A DNA stretch of 64,000 bases. Source: Chloroflexota bacterium (GTDB lineage Bacteria > Chloroflexota > Dehalococcoidia > Lucifugimonadales > Lucifugimonadaceae). Below, in pieces: positions 26,585 through 35,499 of the stretch. The first letter of the stretch is position 1; each line of letters starts with the position of its first letter. The stretch lies in assembly GCA_002730555.1 (NCBI GenBank), contig PCAM01000005.1, forward strand, positions 193,145-257,144, given 5' to 3'. The notes below the pieces were generated by a model that saw nothing but the letters and a program-made list of their open reading frames with translations, was not told where the DNA came from and did not search any database. Position numbers and translations under genes: made by a program.

Positions 26585-27712
26585 GTGAAGATCATCTCCG
26601 TAGAGGCCATCCCTATCGAGTCGGGCCCGCTGCTGGTCCGCGTGCATACAGATGAAGGCATCGAGGGCATCGGAGAGGGTCAGGCACGCTACTGGCGCTC
26701 CATGAAACCCTTCATCGAAGAGGACCTTGGCAGCATCGTCATCGGTATGGACCCGCGAGACACCCAGCTCATCTGGGATGCCATGTTCCCGCCCACCAAG
26801 TGGATAGGCCCTGGCGGCATGCAGATGATCTGTATGGGTGCCATCGACATCGCCTGCTGGGACATCGCCGCCAAGGCCGCAGGGCAGCCTTTGTACCGCT
26901 ACATGAGCGGCGCCGCTCGGACACACCTTCCCGTCTACTGGAGCACCGGCATCGGGTGGACGGCTCGGGCCACGTTGGGCAGAGAGGGCGATCCCGGCAC
27001 GCCAGAGGCGCTTGTGGAACGCATGCGTGAGGGCCGGGACGCCGGATTCACGGCCTTCAAGTTACGGCTCGAGTGGATGCACCAGCGACAGGACGTAGAC
27101 CCGGAGGGCGACATCGCCCGGTTCAAGGCCTGCAAAGATTTCCTGGGCGACGACTGCCGTTTGAGCATCGATATCAACAACGGATACTCGGTTTCGACCG
27201 CCATCGAGCAGGGCCTGAAGTTGCAGGACATGGGGGCGGCTCACTACGAAGAACCGCTGCCGCAGTACGACTACGCCGGCCTCAAACAGGTGGTCGATGC
27301 GTTGGACATGCCGGTCACTTCCGGCGAGTTGGAACATACCCTCTGGAATATCCGGGACCTGATAGAGATAGGCGATCCCGACATCCTCCAGCCGGACCTG
27401 CTGTTCGTCGGCGGCATCACGCCACTGCGCAAGATATTCACGCTGTGTGAGGCGTTCAACAAGCCGGTCCTGCCGCACGGCCCCGGAGCCGGTATCCAGA
27501 ACGCCGTCAGCCTCCACGTCTTCTCAACGCAGGTGAACGCCACATTGCCGCACGAGTACAGCTGGGAGTTCACCGGCGGCCTGGAGAACGCCACCCGGAT
27601 CTACGAAGAGGCGATCGTGCCAACTGACGGCTTCGTCGACCTGCCGGACCGCCCGGGCCACGGGCTTGTGGCGGTGGGCGAAGCGGTTGAAGCCTACCGA
27701 ATTGACAAGTAA
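26585..27712 (+). CDS. Enolase-superfamily enzyme, mandelate racemase-like (paralog 1)
   Basis: A 375-residue protein with the enolase capping domain (about 1-115) and a TIM barrel. Metal ligands are Asp196 (SIDINNG), Glu222 (YEEPLP) and Glu248 (TSGE). The acid/base groups are Lys159 in FKLRL and the Asp271-His298 pair (QPDLLF, LPHGPG). The second residue of the usual KxK is Arg161. Such enzymes abstract the proton alpha to a carboxylate and then racemise or dehydrate sugar acids or related acids. The start is GTG at 26585. First of three tandem paralogs; it shares most residues of the barrel with paralog 2, 41 bases downstream. Confidence 0.9.
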   Translation: MKIISVEAIPIESGPLLVRVHTDEGIEGIGEGQARYWRSMKPFIEEDLGSIVIGMDPRDTQLIWDAMFPPTKWIGPGGMQMICMGAIDIACWDIAAKAAGQPLYRYMSGAARTHLPVYWSTGIGWTARATLGREGDPGTPEALVERMREGRDAGFTAFKLRLEWMHQRQDVDPEGDIARFKACKDFLGDDCRLSIDINNGYSVSTAIEQGLKLQDMGAAHYEEPLPQYDYAGLKQVVDALDMPVTSGELEHTLWNIRDLIEIGDPDILQPDLLFVGGITPLRKIFTLCEAFNKPVLPHGPGAGIQNAVSLHVFSTQVNATLPHEYSWEFTGGLENATRIYEEAIVPTDGFVDLPDRPGHGLVAVGEAVEAYRIDK

Positions 27713-27753
27713 CGGCCCTTCGTTCGCATCTCTTTCAGAAAGACCCCTCTCTC

Positions 27754-28875
27754 ATGAAAATCACATCAGTCAAAGCCACACCCATCAGGTTCAGTTCGGA
27801 CAACGTCTCAAGCTCCTCCGTCCCCCTGATAATTCGCGTCCAGACGGATGAGGGCATCGAAGGAGTGGGCGAGTGCAGCGGCCGCTACTGGCAATCGCTC
27901 AAGCCCTTTATCGAAGACATCGCCGGGCCGCTCATTATCGGGTTGGACCCGCGCGATACACAGACGGCGTGGGACGCAGTTTGGACCGATACAAAATCGC
28001 TCGGCCCGGGCGGCCTCCAGAGCACCGGCATGGGCGCCATCGACGTCGCCCTGTGGGATATCGCCGGCAAGGCGGCGGGGCTGCCTTTGTACAAGCTTCT
28101 GGGCGGTGCGGCCCGCACACACATCCCGGTTTACTGGAGCTCCGGTCTGGGCTGGCAGAAGACGCCCGACCAGATGCTGGACCGAGTCAAAGAGGGCTGG
28201 GACCTGGGTTATCGCGCCTTCAAGATTCGGATGGACTGGTACAACAACCGGCTCGATTCCGACCCCGCGAAGGACCTGCGGTTGTTCGACGCCTGCCGAA
28301 ACTTCCTGCCGGACGATGCCGCGCTCAGCTTCGACGCCAACAACGGCTACACCGTGCCCACGGCCATCCAGCAGGGTCGCTACATGGAAGGGCAGGGTCT
28401 GGCGCACTTTGAGGAGCCGCTTCCGCAATACGACTACCTGGGGTTGAAGCAGGTGGTCGAGGCGCTCAAGGTGCCGGTATCGTCCGGCGAAAACGAGCGT
28501 TCGCTCTATAACTTCCGGGACATGATCACGATCGGTGACCCCGATATCGTTCAGCCGGACATCGCCATGGCGGGAGGCATAACGGGACTGCGCAAGGTGT
28601 ACACGCTGTGCGAGGCATACAACAAGCCGATGATGCCGCACTGCCCCTCTGCGGGCATCTCAAGCGCCGCCAGCCTGAGCCTGTACGCCACCTACCAGCA
28701 CGCCGTCCGGCCGCACGAGTATTCGTACGAGTTCAGCGGCTCTCTTGAAGCCGTCGCCGGCCTGTTCCAGGAGTCGATAATCCCCGAGAACGGCTTCATA
28801 AACTTGCCGGACCGCCCCGGCCACGGCCTCGTCCTGGACGAAGACGCCTTCAAAGCAGCCGAGGCTGCTTTTTAG
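27754..28875 (+). CDS. Enolase-superfamily enzyme, mandelate racemase-like (paralog 2)
   Basis: A 373-residue protein closest to paralog 1. Active-site residues line up as Lys157-Ile-Arg159, Asp194 (SFDANNG), Glu220 (HFEEPLP), Glu246 (SSGE), Asp269 (QPDIAM) and His296 (MPHCPSAG). An insert of about ten residues, SSDNVSSSSVP near 14-24, lengthens the first hairpin of the capping domain, a loop that shapes specificity in this superfamily. The start is ATG at 27754. The substrate is unknown; a hydroxy- or sugar-acid dehydratase or epimerase is likely. Confidence 0.9.
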   Translation: MKITSVKATPIRFSSDNVSSSSVPLIIRVQTDEGIEGVGECSGRYWQSLKPFIEDIAGPLIIGLDPRDTQTAWDAVWTDTKSLGPGGLQSTGMGAIDVALWDIAGKAAGLPLYKLLGGAARTHIPVYWSSGLGWQKTPDQMLDRVKEGWDLGYRAFKIRMDWYNNRLDSDPAKDLRLFDACRNFLPDDAALSFDANNGYTVPTAIQQGRYMEGQGLAHFEEPLPQYDYLGLKQVVEALKVPVSSGENERSLYNFRDMITIGDPDIVQPDIAMAGGITGLRKVYTLCEAYNKPMMPHCPSAGISSAASLSLYATYQHAVRPHEYSYEFSGSLEAVAGLFQESIIPENGFINLPDRPGHGLVLDEDAFKAAEAAF

Positions 28876-28942
28876 GCGCGAGATCAAGTGTTTGGTTTGA
28901 TTGATCACATGCAACAACCCCAACAGTTAAACAGGAACACCA

Positions 28943-30037
28943 TTGAAGATCACAGACGTCAAAACCTACGTCCTCAACACCACCAGCATCTTCGTCCGCG
29001 TCTACACGGATGAGGGCATCGAGGGCGTCGGCGAGTGCAGTCCGGTCGTGCAGTCGGACGTGACGGCCGTGTACGTCCAGAAGGCCCTCAAGCCCAAGCT
29101 CATCGGCAAGGACCCGCGTGACACGGACCGGCTCTGGGACGATATGTACTTCGGTACTTTCAAGATCGGCGGCATGGGTGCAGGCCCGAACGCCATCTCG
29201 GGCGTCGACATCGCCCTCTGGGACATCAAGGCCAAGGCTGCCAGCATGCCGCTCTATCAGCTCATGGGCGGGGCCACGAAGAAGACCTTCAAGATGTACA
29301 AGAGCATCGGCGGCGGCTCCCAGGACACGCCGGAGGAGATGCGCCAGAAGGTTGAAGACGGCTATAACCAGGGCTTCCGTGCCTTCAAGATCCGGATGGA
29401 CTGGCAGTATCAGCAGGACAAGCGGCTCAAGACCGATCTGGAGATGTTCCGGGTCTGCCGCGAATGGCTGCCGGACGACATCCCGCTGAGCTTTGACGTG
29501 AACAACGGCTACTCGGTGAGCGCTGCGATCTCGCAGGGACGGGAGTTCGAGAAGCTCGGCATCTACCACTACGAGGAGCCGGTGCTGCCCTACAACTACA
29601 AGGGCATGCGAGAGGTTGCAGACGCCCTGGACGTGCCGGTCTCGGCGGGGGAGCACGAGTACACGCGCTGGCAGTTCCGAGACCTGATCGAGGTCGCACG
29701 GCCGGACCTGCTGCAGCCGGACGTGACCAAGTGCTGCGGCATCACGGAGATCATCCGTATCGGTGCGATGGCCGAGGTGGCGGACATGCAGATCATCCCG
29801 CACATGACGCAGCCGTCCATCGGCAACGCCGCGTCGCTGGCCTTCTGCTCAACCCTCCAACACCCGGAACGACCGCACGAATACACAGGCCCGCGTAGTG
29901 ACCTCGAGGCTCTCTTTGAAGAGCCGATCACGTTCGACGGAGCGACCGGCACCATCACGTTGGTGGAGCGGCCTGGTCACGGGCTGGTGATCGACGAAGA
30001 GGCCTTCAAGGCCGCCATAGTGGCGGCGTACGAGTAG
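28943..30037 (+). CDS. Enolase-superfamily enzyme, mandelate racemase-like (paralog 3)
   Basis: A 364-residue protein, more divergent than the first two. Residues are Lys149-Ile-Arg151, Asp185 (SFDVNNG), Glu211 (YEEPVLP), Glu237 (SAGE), Asp260 (QPDVTK) and His287 (IPHMTQP). The sequence after the barrel Asp is KCCGITEI instead of the GGIT found in the other two, and the 20s-loop reads CSPVVQSDV, so a different substrate is likely. The start is TTG at 28943; no ATG or GTG is available at the family N-terminus MKITDVKTYV. It precedes dgkA by 13 bases. Confidence 0.9.
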   Translation: MKITDVKTYVLNTTSIFVRVYTDEGIEGVGECSPVVQSDVTAVYVQKALKPKLIGKDPRDTDRLWDDMYFGTFKIGGMGAGPNAISGVDIALWDIKAKAASMPLYQLMGGATKKTFKMYKSIGGGSQDTPEEMRQKVEDGYNQGFRAFKIRMDWQYQQDKRLKTDLEMFRVCREWLPDDIPLSFDVNNGYSVSAAISQGREFEKLGIYHYEEPVLPYNYKGMREVADALDVPVSAGEHEYTRWQFRDLIEVARPDLLQPDVTKCCGITEIIRIGAMAEVADMQIIPHMTQPSIGNAASLAFCSTLQHPERPHEYTGPRSDLEALFEEPITFDGATGTITLVERPGHGLVIDEEAFKAAIVAAYE

Positions 30038-30050
30038 GGATTGATCATGC

Positions 30051-30419
30051 GTGCCTGAGTCTGGAAAAGGATTCTTCGACCTCATGCGAATAGTCAGAGC
30101 CGCGCGTTACACGGCGCGCGGCTTCCGGCACGCGCTCGCCCGCGACACGTCGTTCCGGCAGGAGTTTGTAGCCGGGCTCATCCTGGCGCCGGCCGGCGTC
30201 TGGCTGGGCGACACCGGGGTCGAACGAGCTCTGCTCATGCTGCCGCTCATGTTGGTCCTGCTGGTTGAGCTGCTGAACGGCGCAATCGAGACCGTTGTAG
30301 ACCGCATAAGCACGGAGCAAAACGAGCTATCAGGCCGAGCAAAAGACCTGGTATCCGCAGCCGTATTCGTAGCGCTGGTCAGCGTGCCCGTGATCTGGGG
30401 CCTGGTGCTGCTGGGCTAG
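30051..30419 (+). CDS. dgkA: Diacylglycerol kinase (undecaprenol/diacylglycerol kinase family)
   Basis: A 122-residue integral membrane kinase with three hydrophobic helices. The signature ELLNGAIETVVDRIS (about residues 74-88) carries the metal- and ATP-binding Glu and Asn of the family. The protein recycles diacylglycerol or phosphorylates undecaprenol. The start may be the GTG at 30051 or the ATG at 30084 (MRIVRAARYTARGF), which begins at the usual family N-terminus. It is 13 bases after the third enolase gene, so it may share its transcript. Confidence 0.88.
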   Translation: MPESGKGFFDLMRIVRAARYTARGFRHALARDTSFRQEFVAGLILAPAGVWLGDTGVERALLMLPLMLVLLVELLNGAIETVVDRISTEQNELSGRAKDLVSAAVFVALVSVPVIWGLVLLG

Positions 30420-30684
30420 GCGTGATGTGCTGCAACGCCGTAGGGACGGATCAGTATCGCGCCCATTGGATGTCGTCGAATCAGCGCCCGATCCTCAATC
30501 AAGTTCAGGATGGCACTATTGGGCGCAGATCGCGAAATAGCGTCGCTGCACTACGCGACCCACCCCAAACCTCCTCCAGAGAGGAGGCCACAAAAAGCCC
30601 TTTCCGAATGTAGGAGGGAGTTCGGGGGTGGTTAATTCTTGCGATTACGCAGAAGTACCGCGGTGGCGCAGAAACACACAAACA
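30420..30684. repeat. Intergenic spacer with dispersed repeats
   Basis: It contains a CCGTAGGGACGGATC...CGCCC unit (30438-30464), a TCCTCAATCAAGTTCAGGATGG palindrome (30492-30513) and a CTCCTCCAGAGAGGAG inverted repeat near 30570-30588. No gene is seen. Confidence 0.55.
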
Positions 30685-30716
30685 AAGGGGCCGGTCCCAA
30701 TCGGAACCGGCCCCTT
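30685..30716 (-). terminator. Terminator after the minus-strand hypothetical gene
   Basis: Eleven-bp stem AAGGGGCCGGT (30685-30695) with ACCGGCCCCTT (30706-30716). Read on the minus strand the stem is followed by a TTTGTTTG tract. It could also stop plus-strand reading. Confidence 0.75.
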
Positions 30717-30740
30717 CACTAAATCACCTGTACACGAGAA

Positions 30741-31181
30741 CTAGCCGGACTCGCGTGCCCAGATCGTCTCGTACTGGCCGCCGTGGATCAGCGCCGTCAG
30801 GTCCTGGCTCTCGATAGCCCGCAGCTCGTTGAGCGCGGCTTCGGCGGCGCTCAACGCATCGACCGAGTCCGTGGACTCGATACGCTTCATCACACGCTCC
30901 CAGACGCCGGACCGCACCATGTTCTCCACATAGATCGGCCACGGGATTGCGACGATCTCCGTCGCCTTCGGGAGGTGCGGGCGTGCGCGCTTCAGGCTGC
31001 GGAGCCGCGCATGCAGTCCGCGTGCCATCGGCAGCACCCTGATGAACGGGCCGTCCTCCGGCCCCTGCCTCATGTCCAGGACGAGCGATCGCCTCAGGCG
31101 AGGGAAGAAGAAAGAAAGCGTCGGAGCGCTGTCGATGTGTCCGACAATGGCGTCGATATCCAAACCGTACTCTCGGTCCAA
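30741..31181 (-). CDS. Hypothetical protein, 146 aa
   Basis: A soluble alpha/beta protein without recognised family. It begins MDREYGLDIDAIVGHID, has a basic middle (RLRSLKRARPHLPKATEI), and an EIVAIPWPIYVENMVRSGVWERVM stretch followed by an Ala/Glu-rich helix. No signal or membrane segment is seen. It is followed by a clear hairpin terminator and is preceded by 84 bases before etfA, so it could be the last gene of the etfB-etfA transcript. Composition and codon use look like its neighbours. Confidence 0.7.
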   Translation of the reverse strand: MDREYGLDIDAIVGHIDSAPTLSFFFPRLRRSLVLDMRQGPEDGPFIRVLPMARGLHARLRSLKRARPHLPKATEIVAIPWPIYVENMVRSGVWERVMKRIESTDSVDALSAAEAALNELRAIESQDLTALIHGGQYETIWARESG

Positions 31182-31265
31182 ATCGCCACCTTACCTTTCG
31201 ATTATCTCTGGTGAGTTATAGCCCGTCGACTCACTCTGCGTCGTTTCGGAATTAACTAAAATCGC

Positions 31266-32258
31266 CTAACCTGCCAGGTCCCGCACAGTGGCCGTAAACG
31301 ACGGGAGAACCTTCGCCCAGTCACCTATGACACCGAACCTGGCTGATTTGAAAATATTGGCATCGCCATCCTTGTTGATGGCGACGATGTTGCGTGCGCC
31401 GGACAGGCCAGCCATGTGTTGCGAAGCGCCCGATATACCGATGCTCAGGTAGACGGTCGGTTTGACGCTCTTGCCGGTCAATCCGATCTGGTAACTGTGG
31501 TCCACCCAACCCGCGTCGCAGGCGGCGCGCGATGCGCCGACGGCCCCGCCGAGGATGTCCGCAAGTTCCTGAAGCAGCTCGAACGGTTCCGGTCCGCCCA
31601 CTCCCCGTCCTCCAGAGATGATTACGTCGGCGTCCTCAAGGCGGACGCCTTCGCTCTCCTGGACAACTGTCTCGACCAGCGTCGTGCGCGCTCCAGAGAC
31701 GACGCCGGATGCGTCGAACTCTTCGATCAAACCGGAGCCTTCTCCCTCGATCGGGTCAAAGACCCCCGGCCTGATGGTCGTTATCTGGACGTTATCGCCG
31801 TCGAAGCCATACACGGCCAATGCGTTTCCGCCGAATACCGGCCTCGTGACCGTAACGCGGCCTGTCCCGGATTCAACCGCTACATCGATACAGTCCTGTG
31901 CTACCGGAACGCCCAGCTTGAAGGCTAGCCCTGGGCCGACCACAGCGCCGAAATCCGATTTGGCGAACAGGATTACGTCTGGAGAGATGCTTTCGGCCAG
32001 CGCTGCTGCCGCAAGCAGGGGCGCGTCGTAGCCACCCGTCCCGCCATCTTTGAGGGAGGGATGTGAGATCGTGATAACGTGGTCGGTGCCGGGCGCCTGG
32101 GCCGCGGTTACGCCTGAGAGATCGTCGCCCATGACGGCGATGCTGATGCCTCCGTCCACGCCCTCATCGGCCAGCTTGCCGGCTGCCGCCAACAACTCAC
32201 CGGACACAGCGGAGATCGCACCGTACTGGACCTCTCCGAATACGAGAATTCCGGCCAT
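31266..32258 (-). CDS. etfA: Electron transfer flavoprotein alpha subunit
   Basis: A 330-residue ETF alpha chain. The C-terminal FAD domain carries the family fingerprint IISGGRGVGGPEPFELLQELAD, GWVDHSYQIGLTGKSVKPTVYLSIGISGASQHMAG and INKDGDANIFKSARFGVIGDW. With EtfB it passes electrons from acyl-CoA and other flavin dehydrogenases to the membrane quinone pool. It follows etfB directly (etfB stop at 32259), the usual order. No ETF:quinone oxidoreductase is in this window. The start ATG is at 32258. Confidence 0.94.
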   Translation of the reverse strand: MAGILVFGEVQYGAISAVSGELLAAAGKLADEGVDGGISIAVMGDDLSGVTAAQAPGTDHVITISHPSLKDGGTGGYDAPLLAAAALAESISPDVILFAKSDFGAVVGPGLAFKLGVPVAQDCIDVAVESGTGRVTVTRPVFGGNALAVYGFDGDNVQITTIRPGVFDPIEGEGSGLIEEFDASGVVSGARTTLVETVVQESEGVRLEDADVIISGGRGVGGPEPFELLQELADILGGAVGASRAACDAGWVDHSYQIGLTGKSVKPTVYLSIGISGASQHMAGLSGARNIVAINKDGDANIFKSARFGVIGDWAKVLPSFTATVRDLAG

Positions 32259-33062
32259 TTAAATCAGATTCAACTCTCGGAGACGGAGGGCCAGTTTCCG
32301 GCCTGCGTCCGCCTCATCTTCGCCTTCGATAAGTTCCACCTGGCTCTCGCTCTCCGGGATGAACAACCTTCGGAGCGTGAGAGCGGGTTTCAGCGCCTCG
32401 GCGTTCAGGCCGAGATCGTCCAGCGTCAACCGTTCCGGCTGCTTGCGGGACGCCGCCATGATGCCGCGCAAAGTCGGGTAGCGCGCTTCACCTAGTTCGT
32501 TGCTGACGGTTATCACGACCGGAACAGGCGCTTCAACGACCTGGTAGCCGTCGGTCAGTGCTCGTTCGACTCGTACAACCCCATCGCCGGGGTCGATATT
32601 ACGTGCCAGTGTGACGCACGGCAGCCCCAGCTTTTCAGCGAGACCAAGCGGCACATGCGCCTGGTCCCAATCCGACGCCTGTCGACCGCCGAGGATCAGG
32701 TCAAAAGGCCCTGACTTCTCGATCATGGCCGCCAGCACATTGACCGTGCTCACGGCGTCAAGATCGTCAAGAACGAGGTCTTCCGCAAGGACCAGCGCGT
32801 CCGCACCCATGGACAGCGGCTTCTTCATGACATCCATGACAAAGTCGTTGCCGACGGCGAGAACGATGACCTCGGCGTCACCGGCGTCTTTAATGCGCAA
32901 TGCCGCCTCGACCGCGTGAAGGTCAAAGCCGTTTACAACTGGAGGCACTCCCGGGGCGGGGACGACGCGGTTGACGGATTCGTCAACCTTGAACGCCGAT
33001 GCGGGAGTTTCCGGGTCCGGTACCTGCTTCACGCAAACTGCGATTCGAAGCGCCAACCGCAC
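32259..33062 (-). CDS. etfB: Electron transfer flavoprotein beta subunit
   Basis: A 267-residue ETF beta chain holding the AMP site. Visible features are IAVCVKQVPDPE at the N-terminus, NGFDLHAVEAALRIKDAGDAEVIVL, ILGGRQASDWDQAHVPLGLAEKLGLP and the recognition-loop region YPTLRGIMAASRKQPERLTL. The start is GTG at 33062 or TTG at 33056. It heads the etfB-etfA pair. A divergent spacer of about 500 bases separates it from rsmG. Confidence 0.93.
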   Translation of the reverse strand: MRLALRIAVCVKQVPDPETPASAFKVDESVNRVVPAPGVPPVVNGFDLHAVEAALRIKDAGDAEVIVLAVGNDFVMDVMKKPLSMGADALVLAEDLVLDDLDAVSTVNVLAAMIEKSGPFDLILGGRQASDWDQAHVPLGLAEKLGLPCVTLARNIDPGDGVVRVERALTDGYQVVEAPVPVVITVSNELGEARYPTLRGIMAASRKQPERLTLDDLGLNAEALKPALTLRRLFIPESESQVELIEGEDEADAGRKLALRLRELNLI

Positions 33063-33556
33063 CTCTCCAACTCGTGATCTTTATCTGTTTGACCGCGGGG
33101 CAAATCGCCCACGGAGGGGACTTCATTAGGAACATCGCGTTAGCGACTTTCGAGACTCCAAAATATCACCGGTCTGGGGGTCAGTCAATCGGGAATGGCA
33201 ACCTGAAAGCGTGCCCGGATAGTCTCGATTTGACCGTAATTCGCACCGATTACACAAACTGCGACGTACTTCGCCCACGGTTTGCCCCGGCCGCGAGCGT
33301 ATCCTGAACCGCTACGCTCATACGCGATGGCGCACATCACCCGGAAAACGCAGCACCAGAACCGTCATTTCTACGCCAATGCCGTCTGTCTAACACCAGC
33401 ACGGTCAATCCCACGCAGGTGGGAATCCAGAAACGCTAAATGTACGGACACATACCTGAACGATGGTGACCGTCACCGGTTTCCCGGCTCCTCGGGAATG
33501 ACGGGATTATCTTTGTTCAATTCTCTACACGTTACTGAACCACCCGGGAGACCCCA
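33063..33556. other. Divergent spacer between etfB and rsmG
   Basis: No gene is recognised. It contains inverted-repeat material: GTCAATCCCACGCAGGTGGGAATCCAG near 33403-33431 and a CGGTTTCCCGGCTCCTCGGGAATGACGGG stretch near 33476-33504, related to the TCATCCCGAG-type repeats elsewhere. Just before 33557 lies a GGGAG ribosome-site candidate (33546-33550). Confidence 0.45.
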
Positions 33557-34366
33557 CTGGAACGCCTAATCGAACAAGCCGGCGCCGCCGGGATACATAT
33601 CAGCAAGGACCAGTGCCGAGCGTTCGCCACCTATCACGAACTACTGGAAGAACATCGGCAGAGGGCGAACCTGACCGCCATAACGGGCCTCGAACAGGTT
33701 CGGGACGAGCTGTTCCTGCGCTCGTTGGAGATCGCCGCCGCCTTGAATCCGGCCGAACGTGCACGGTGGTTCGGGGAAGGCGCCCGGCTGCTGGATGTTG
33801 GGACCGGCGCTGGCTTCCCGGGCCTTCCGCTGGCGATAGTATTCCCGGGCACGCGGGTCACGTTGCTCGATGGGACACGCAAGAAGACTGATTTCTTATC
33901 CGTTGTTGTTGAGGCGTTAGGCTTTGAAGGTGTTGAAGTTGTGAATGGACGGGCTGAAGAGTTGGCGCGGAACCCGGAGCACCGTGAGAAGTACGACGTC
34001 GTCGCCTCCCGGGCTCTTGCCGGGCTGCCGGAGCTGGCGGAGTTGACGCTCCCGTTCTGCAAGATCGGCGGAATGTCGGTCGCTCTGAAGGGCGCTGACG
34101 TGGAGGCGGAAGCGAAGAGCGCGGCTTCTGCGGCGGCGCAGATGGGCGCATCTAAGACGCTGGTGCGGTCGATCAATCTGGGTCAACGCCCGCAGGCCGA
34201 TACCGTGGTCGTCTGGCACAAGACATCACCGACGCCGCGCGCTTTTCCACGCCGCACCGGAATCCCGCACAAACGTCCGCTTGCCGTCCCGGCCCCAGCC
34301 GCAAGGAAAGCAGCGACGCCGGAGGCAATAACCTCGACCGCTCCTCCCACCAAGGACAGCACGTGA
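33557..34366 (+). CDS. rsmG: 16S rRNA (guanine-527-N7)-methyltransferase, apparent CTG start
   Basis: RsmG methylates G527 of 16S rRNA; its loss gives low-level streptomycin resistance. The Rossmann SAM site is LLDVGTGAGFPGLPLAIVFP, with ASRALAGLPELAEL and the family N-terminal block LLEEHRQRANLTAITG visible. This N-terminal block lies upstream of the first ATG/GTG/TTG in frame (TTG 33725), so that start would delete an essential segment. In the same frame CTG at 33557 follows GGGAG (33546-33550) with a 6-base gap and fits the normal protein start. The C-terminus carries a Pro/Ala-rich tail of about 35 residues beyond the family core. The next gene overlaps the stop. Confidence 0.85.
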   Translation: MERLIEQAGAAGIHISKDQCRAFATYHELLEEHRQRANLTAITGLEQVRDELFLRSLEIAAALNPAERARWFGEGARLLDVGTGAGFPGLPLAIVFPGTRVTLLDGTRKKTDFLSVVVEALGFEGVEVVNGRAEELARNPEHREKYDVVASRALAGLPELAELTLPFCKIGGMSVALKGADVEAEAKSAASAAAQMGASKTLVRSINLGQRPQADTVVVWHKTSPTPRAFPRRTGIPHKRPLAVPAPAARKAATPEAITSTAPPTKDST

Positions 34367-35499
34367 GCATGTCCGAAGGCCAACCCGGGAGCACCCCCCC
34401 AAATCCAGAGCACGGCGCGAACATGGAAAACGGGGGGAACGGATACAGGCCACGGCTCGGCGACCGGTTGTTCTCCCGGAAGACCCTGGCGGTCAGCGTT
34501 GTAGCGATCGCCGTGCTCGCTGTAACGGCCTTTCGTGTGCTCGACATCGACCGGGACGAGATGTGGGACCAGGTGAAAGGCGTCGACCCGGTCACCTACC
34601 TGTTCGCAGGCGTTCTTTACTACATCAGCTTCTGGTTCAGGGGCATCCGCTGGCGGCTCATCGTTCGCGCGTCCGGCCTCAACGAAAACCCGAACGTGGT
34701 CCAGATCGGGAACGCCAAATACTCGGCGATCATCCTGATGGGCTGGTTCGCTAACTCCGTCGCGTTCTTCCGGTTGGGAGACGCCTACCGGGCCTACGCG
34801 CTGGGCCGAGAGACCGGAATCTCGATGGCGAGCAGCCTGGGGACACTTCTGGGGGAGCGTGCGCAGGACATCCTGATCGTGCTCGGGCTGCTGGTGGTCG
34901 GGGCCGCTGGACTGCTTGTAACCGGCGAGGTCACGTTGCCCGTATACGTGCTTGCCGCCGCCGCTGGTGTATCGGGCGCAACCCTCCTGGCGCTCATGGT
35001 GATGCGCACCTACGGTGAGCGCCTCGCTCGCCACCTCCCGGACCGGCTGGAGGAGATATATCACCCGTTACGGGCCGGCGCGCTCGGCAGCTTTAAGGTC
35101 CGCCAGCTTCCGGTGCAGTTCACGCTGGGGATTATCGGCTGGGGTCTCGAAATCGGCCGCGTCTATTTCGTTGCCGAGAGCCTCGGGCTGGACATTGGTT
35201 TCTTCGTCATCATGTCCGCCGCGCTGACCATCGCCGTCCTCTCCACGATCCCTACCCCGGGCGGTTTCGGGTTCGTGGAAGGCGGGCTCACGGGCGTCCT
35301 GATCTTCCTCGGTCTGGGCGATACGCAGGCGCTGACCCTGACCATCGTCGATCGGTCAATCAGCTGGATCAGCATTATCGTGATCGGTGGGACGCTGTTC
35401 CTCACATGGCAGACCCTGACGGCCCGTCGCGGTCGTTCCGGCAACGGACGCCCGGAGACGCCTGACGGAGTGGCCCCGACGGTGGCCGACTCGGAGTGA
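34363..35499 (+). CDS. UPF0104 / YbhN-type flippase-like membrane protein
   Basis: A 378-residue membrane protein with about eight hydrophobic segments. It belongs to the lysylphosphatidylglycerol synthetase transmembrane-region family (UPF0104). Family features are YYISFWFRGIRWRLIVRASG, SLGTLLGERAQDILIVLGL, and TIPTPGGFGFVEGGLTGVLIFLG toward the end. Members move or modify lipids or lipid-linked sugars in the membrane. The N-terminal 35 residues are polar and low-complexity. The GTG start at 34363 overlaps the rsmG stop; the ATG at 34369 is an alternative. Confidence 0.85.
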   Translation: MSMSEGQPGSTPPNPEHGANMENGGNGYRPRLGDRLFSRKTLAVSVVAIAVLAVTAFRVLDIDRDEMWDQVKGVDPVTYLFAGVLYYISFWFRGIRWRLIVRASGLNENPNVVQIGNAKYSAIILMGWFANSVAFFRLGDAYRAYALGRETGISMASSLGTLLGERAQDILIVLGLLVVGAAGLLVTGEVTLPVYVLAAAAGVSGATLLALMVMRTYGERLARHLPDRLEEIYHPLRAGALGSFKVRQLPVQFTLGIIGWGLEIGRVYFVAESLGLDIGFFVIMSAALTIAVLSTIPTPGGFGFVEGGLTGVLIFLGLGDTQALTLTIVDRSISWISIIVIGGTLFLTWQTLTARRGRSGNGRPETPDGVAPTVADSE

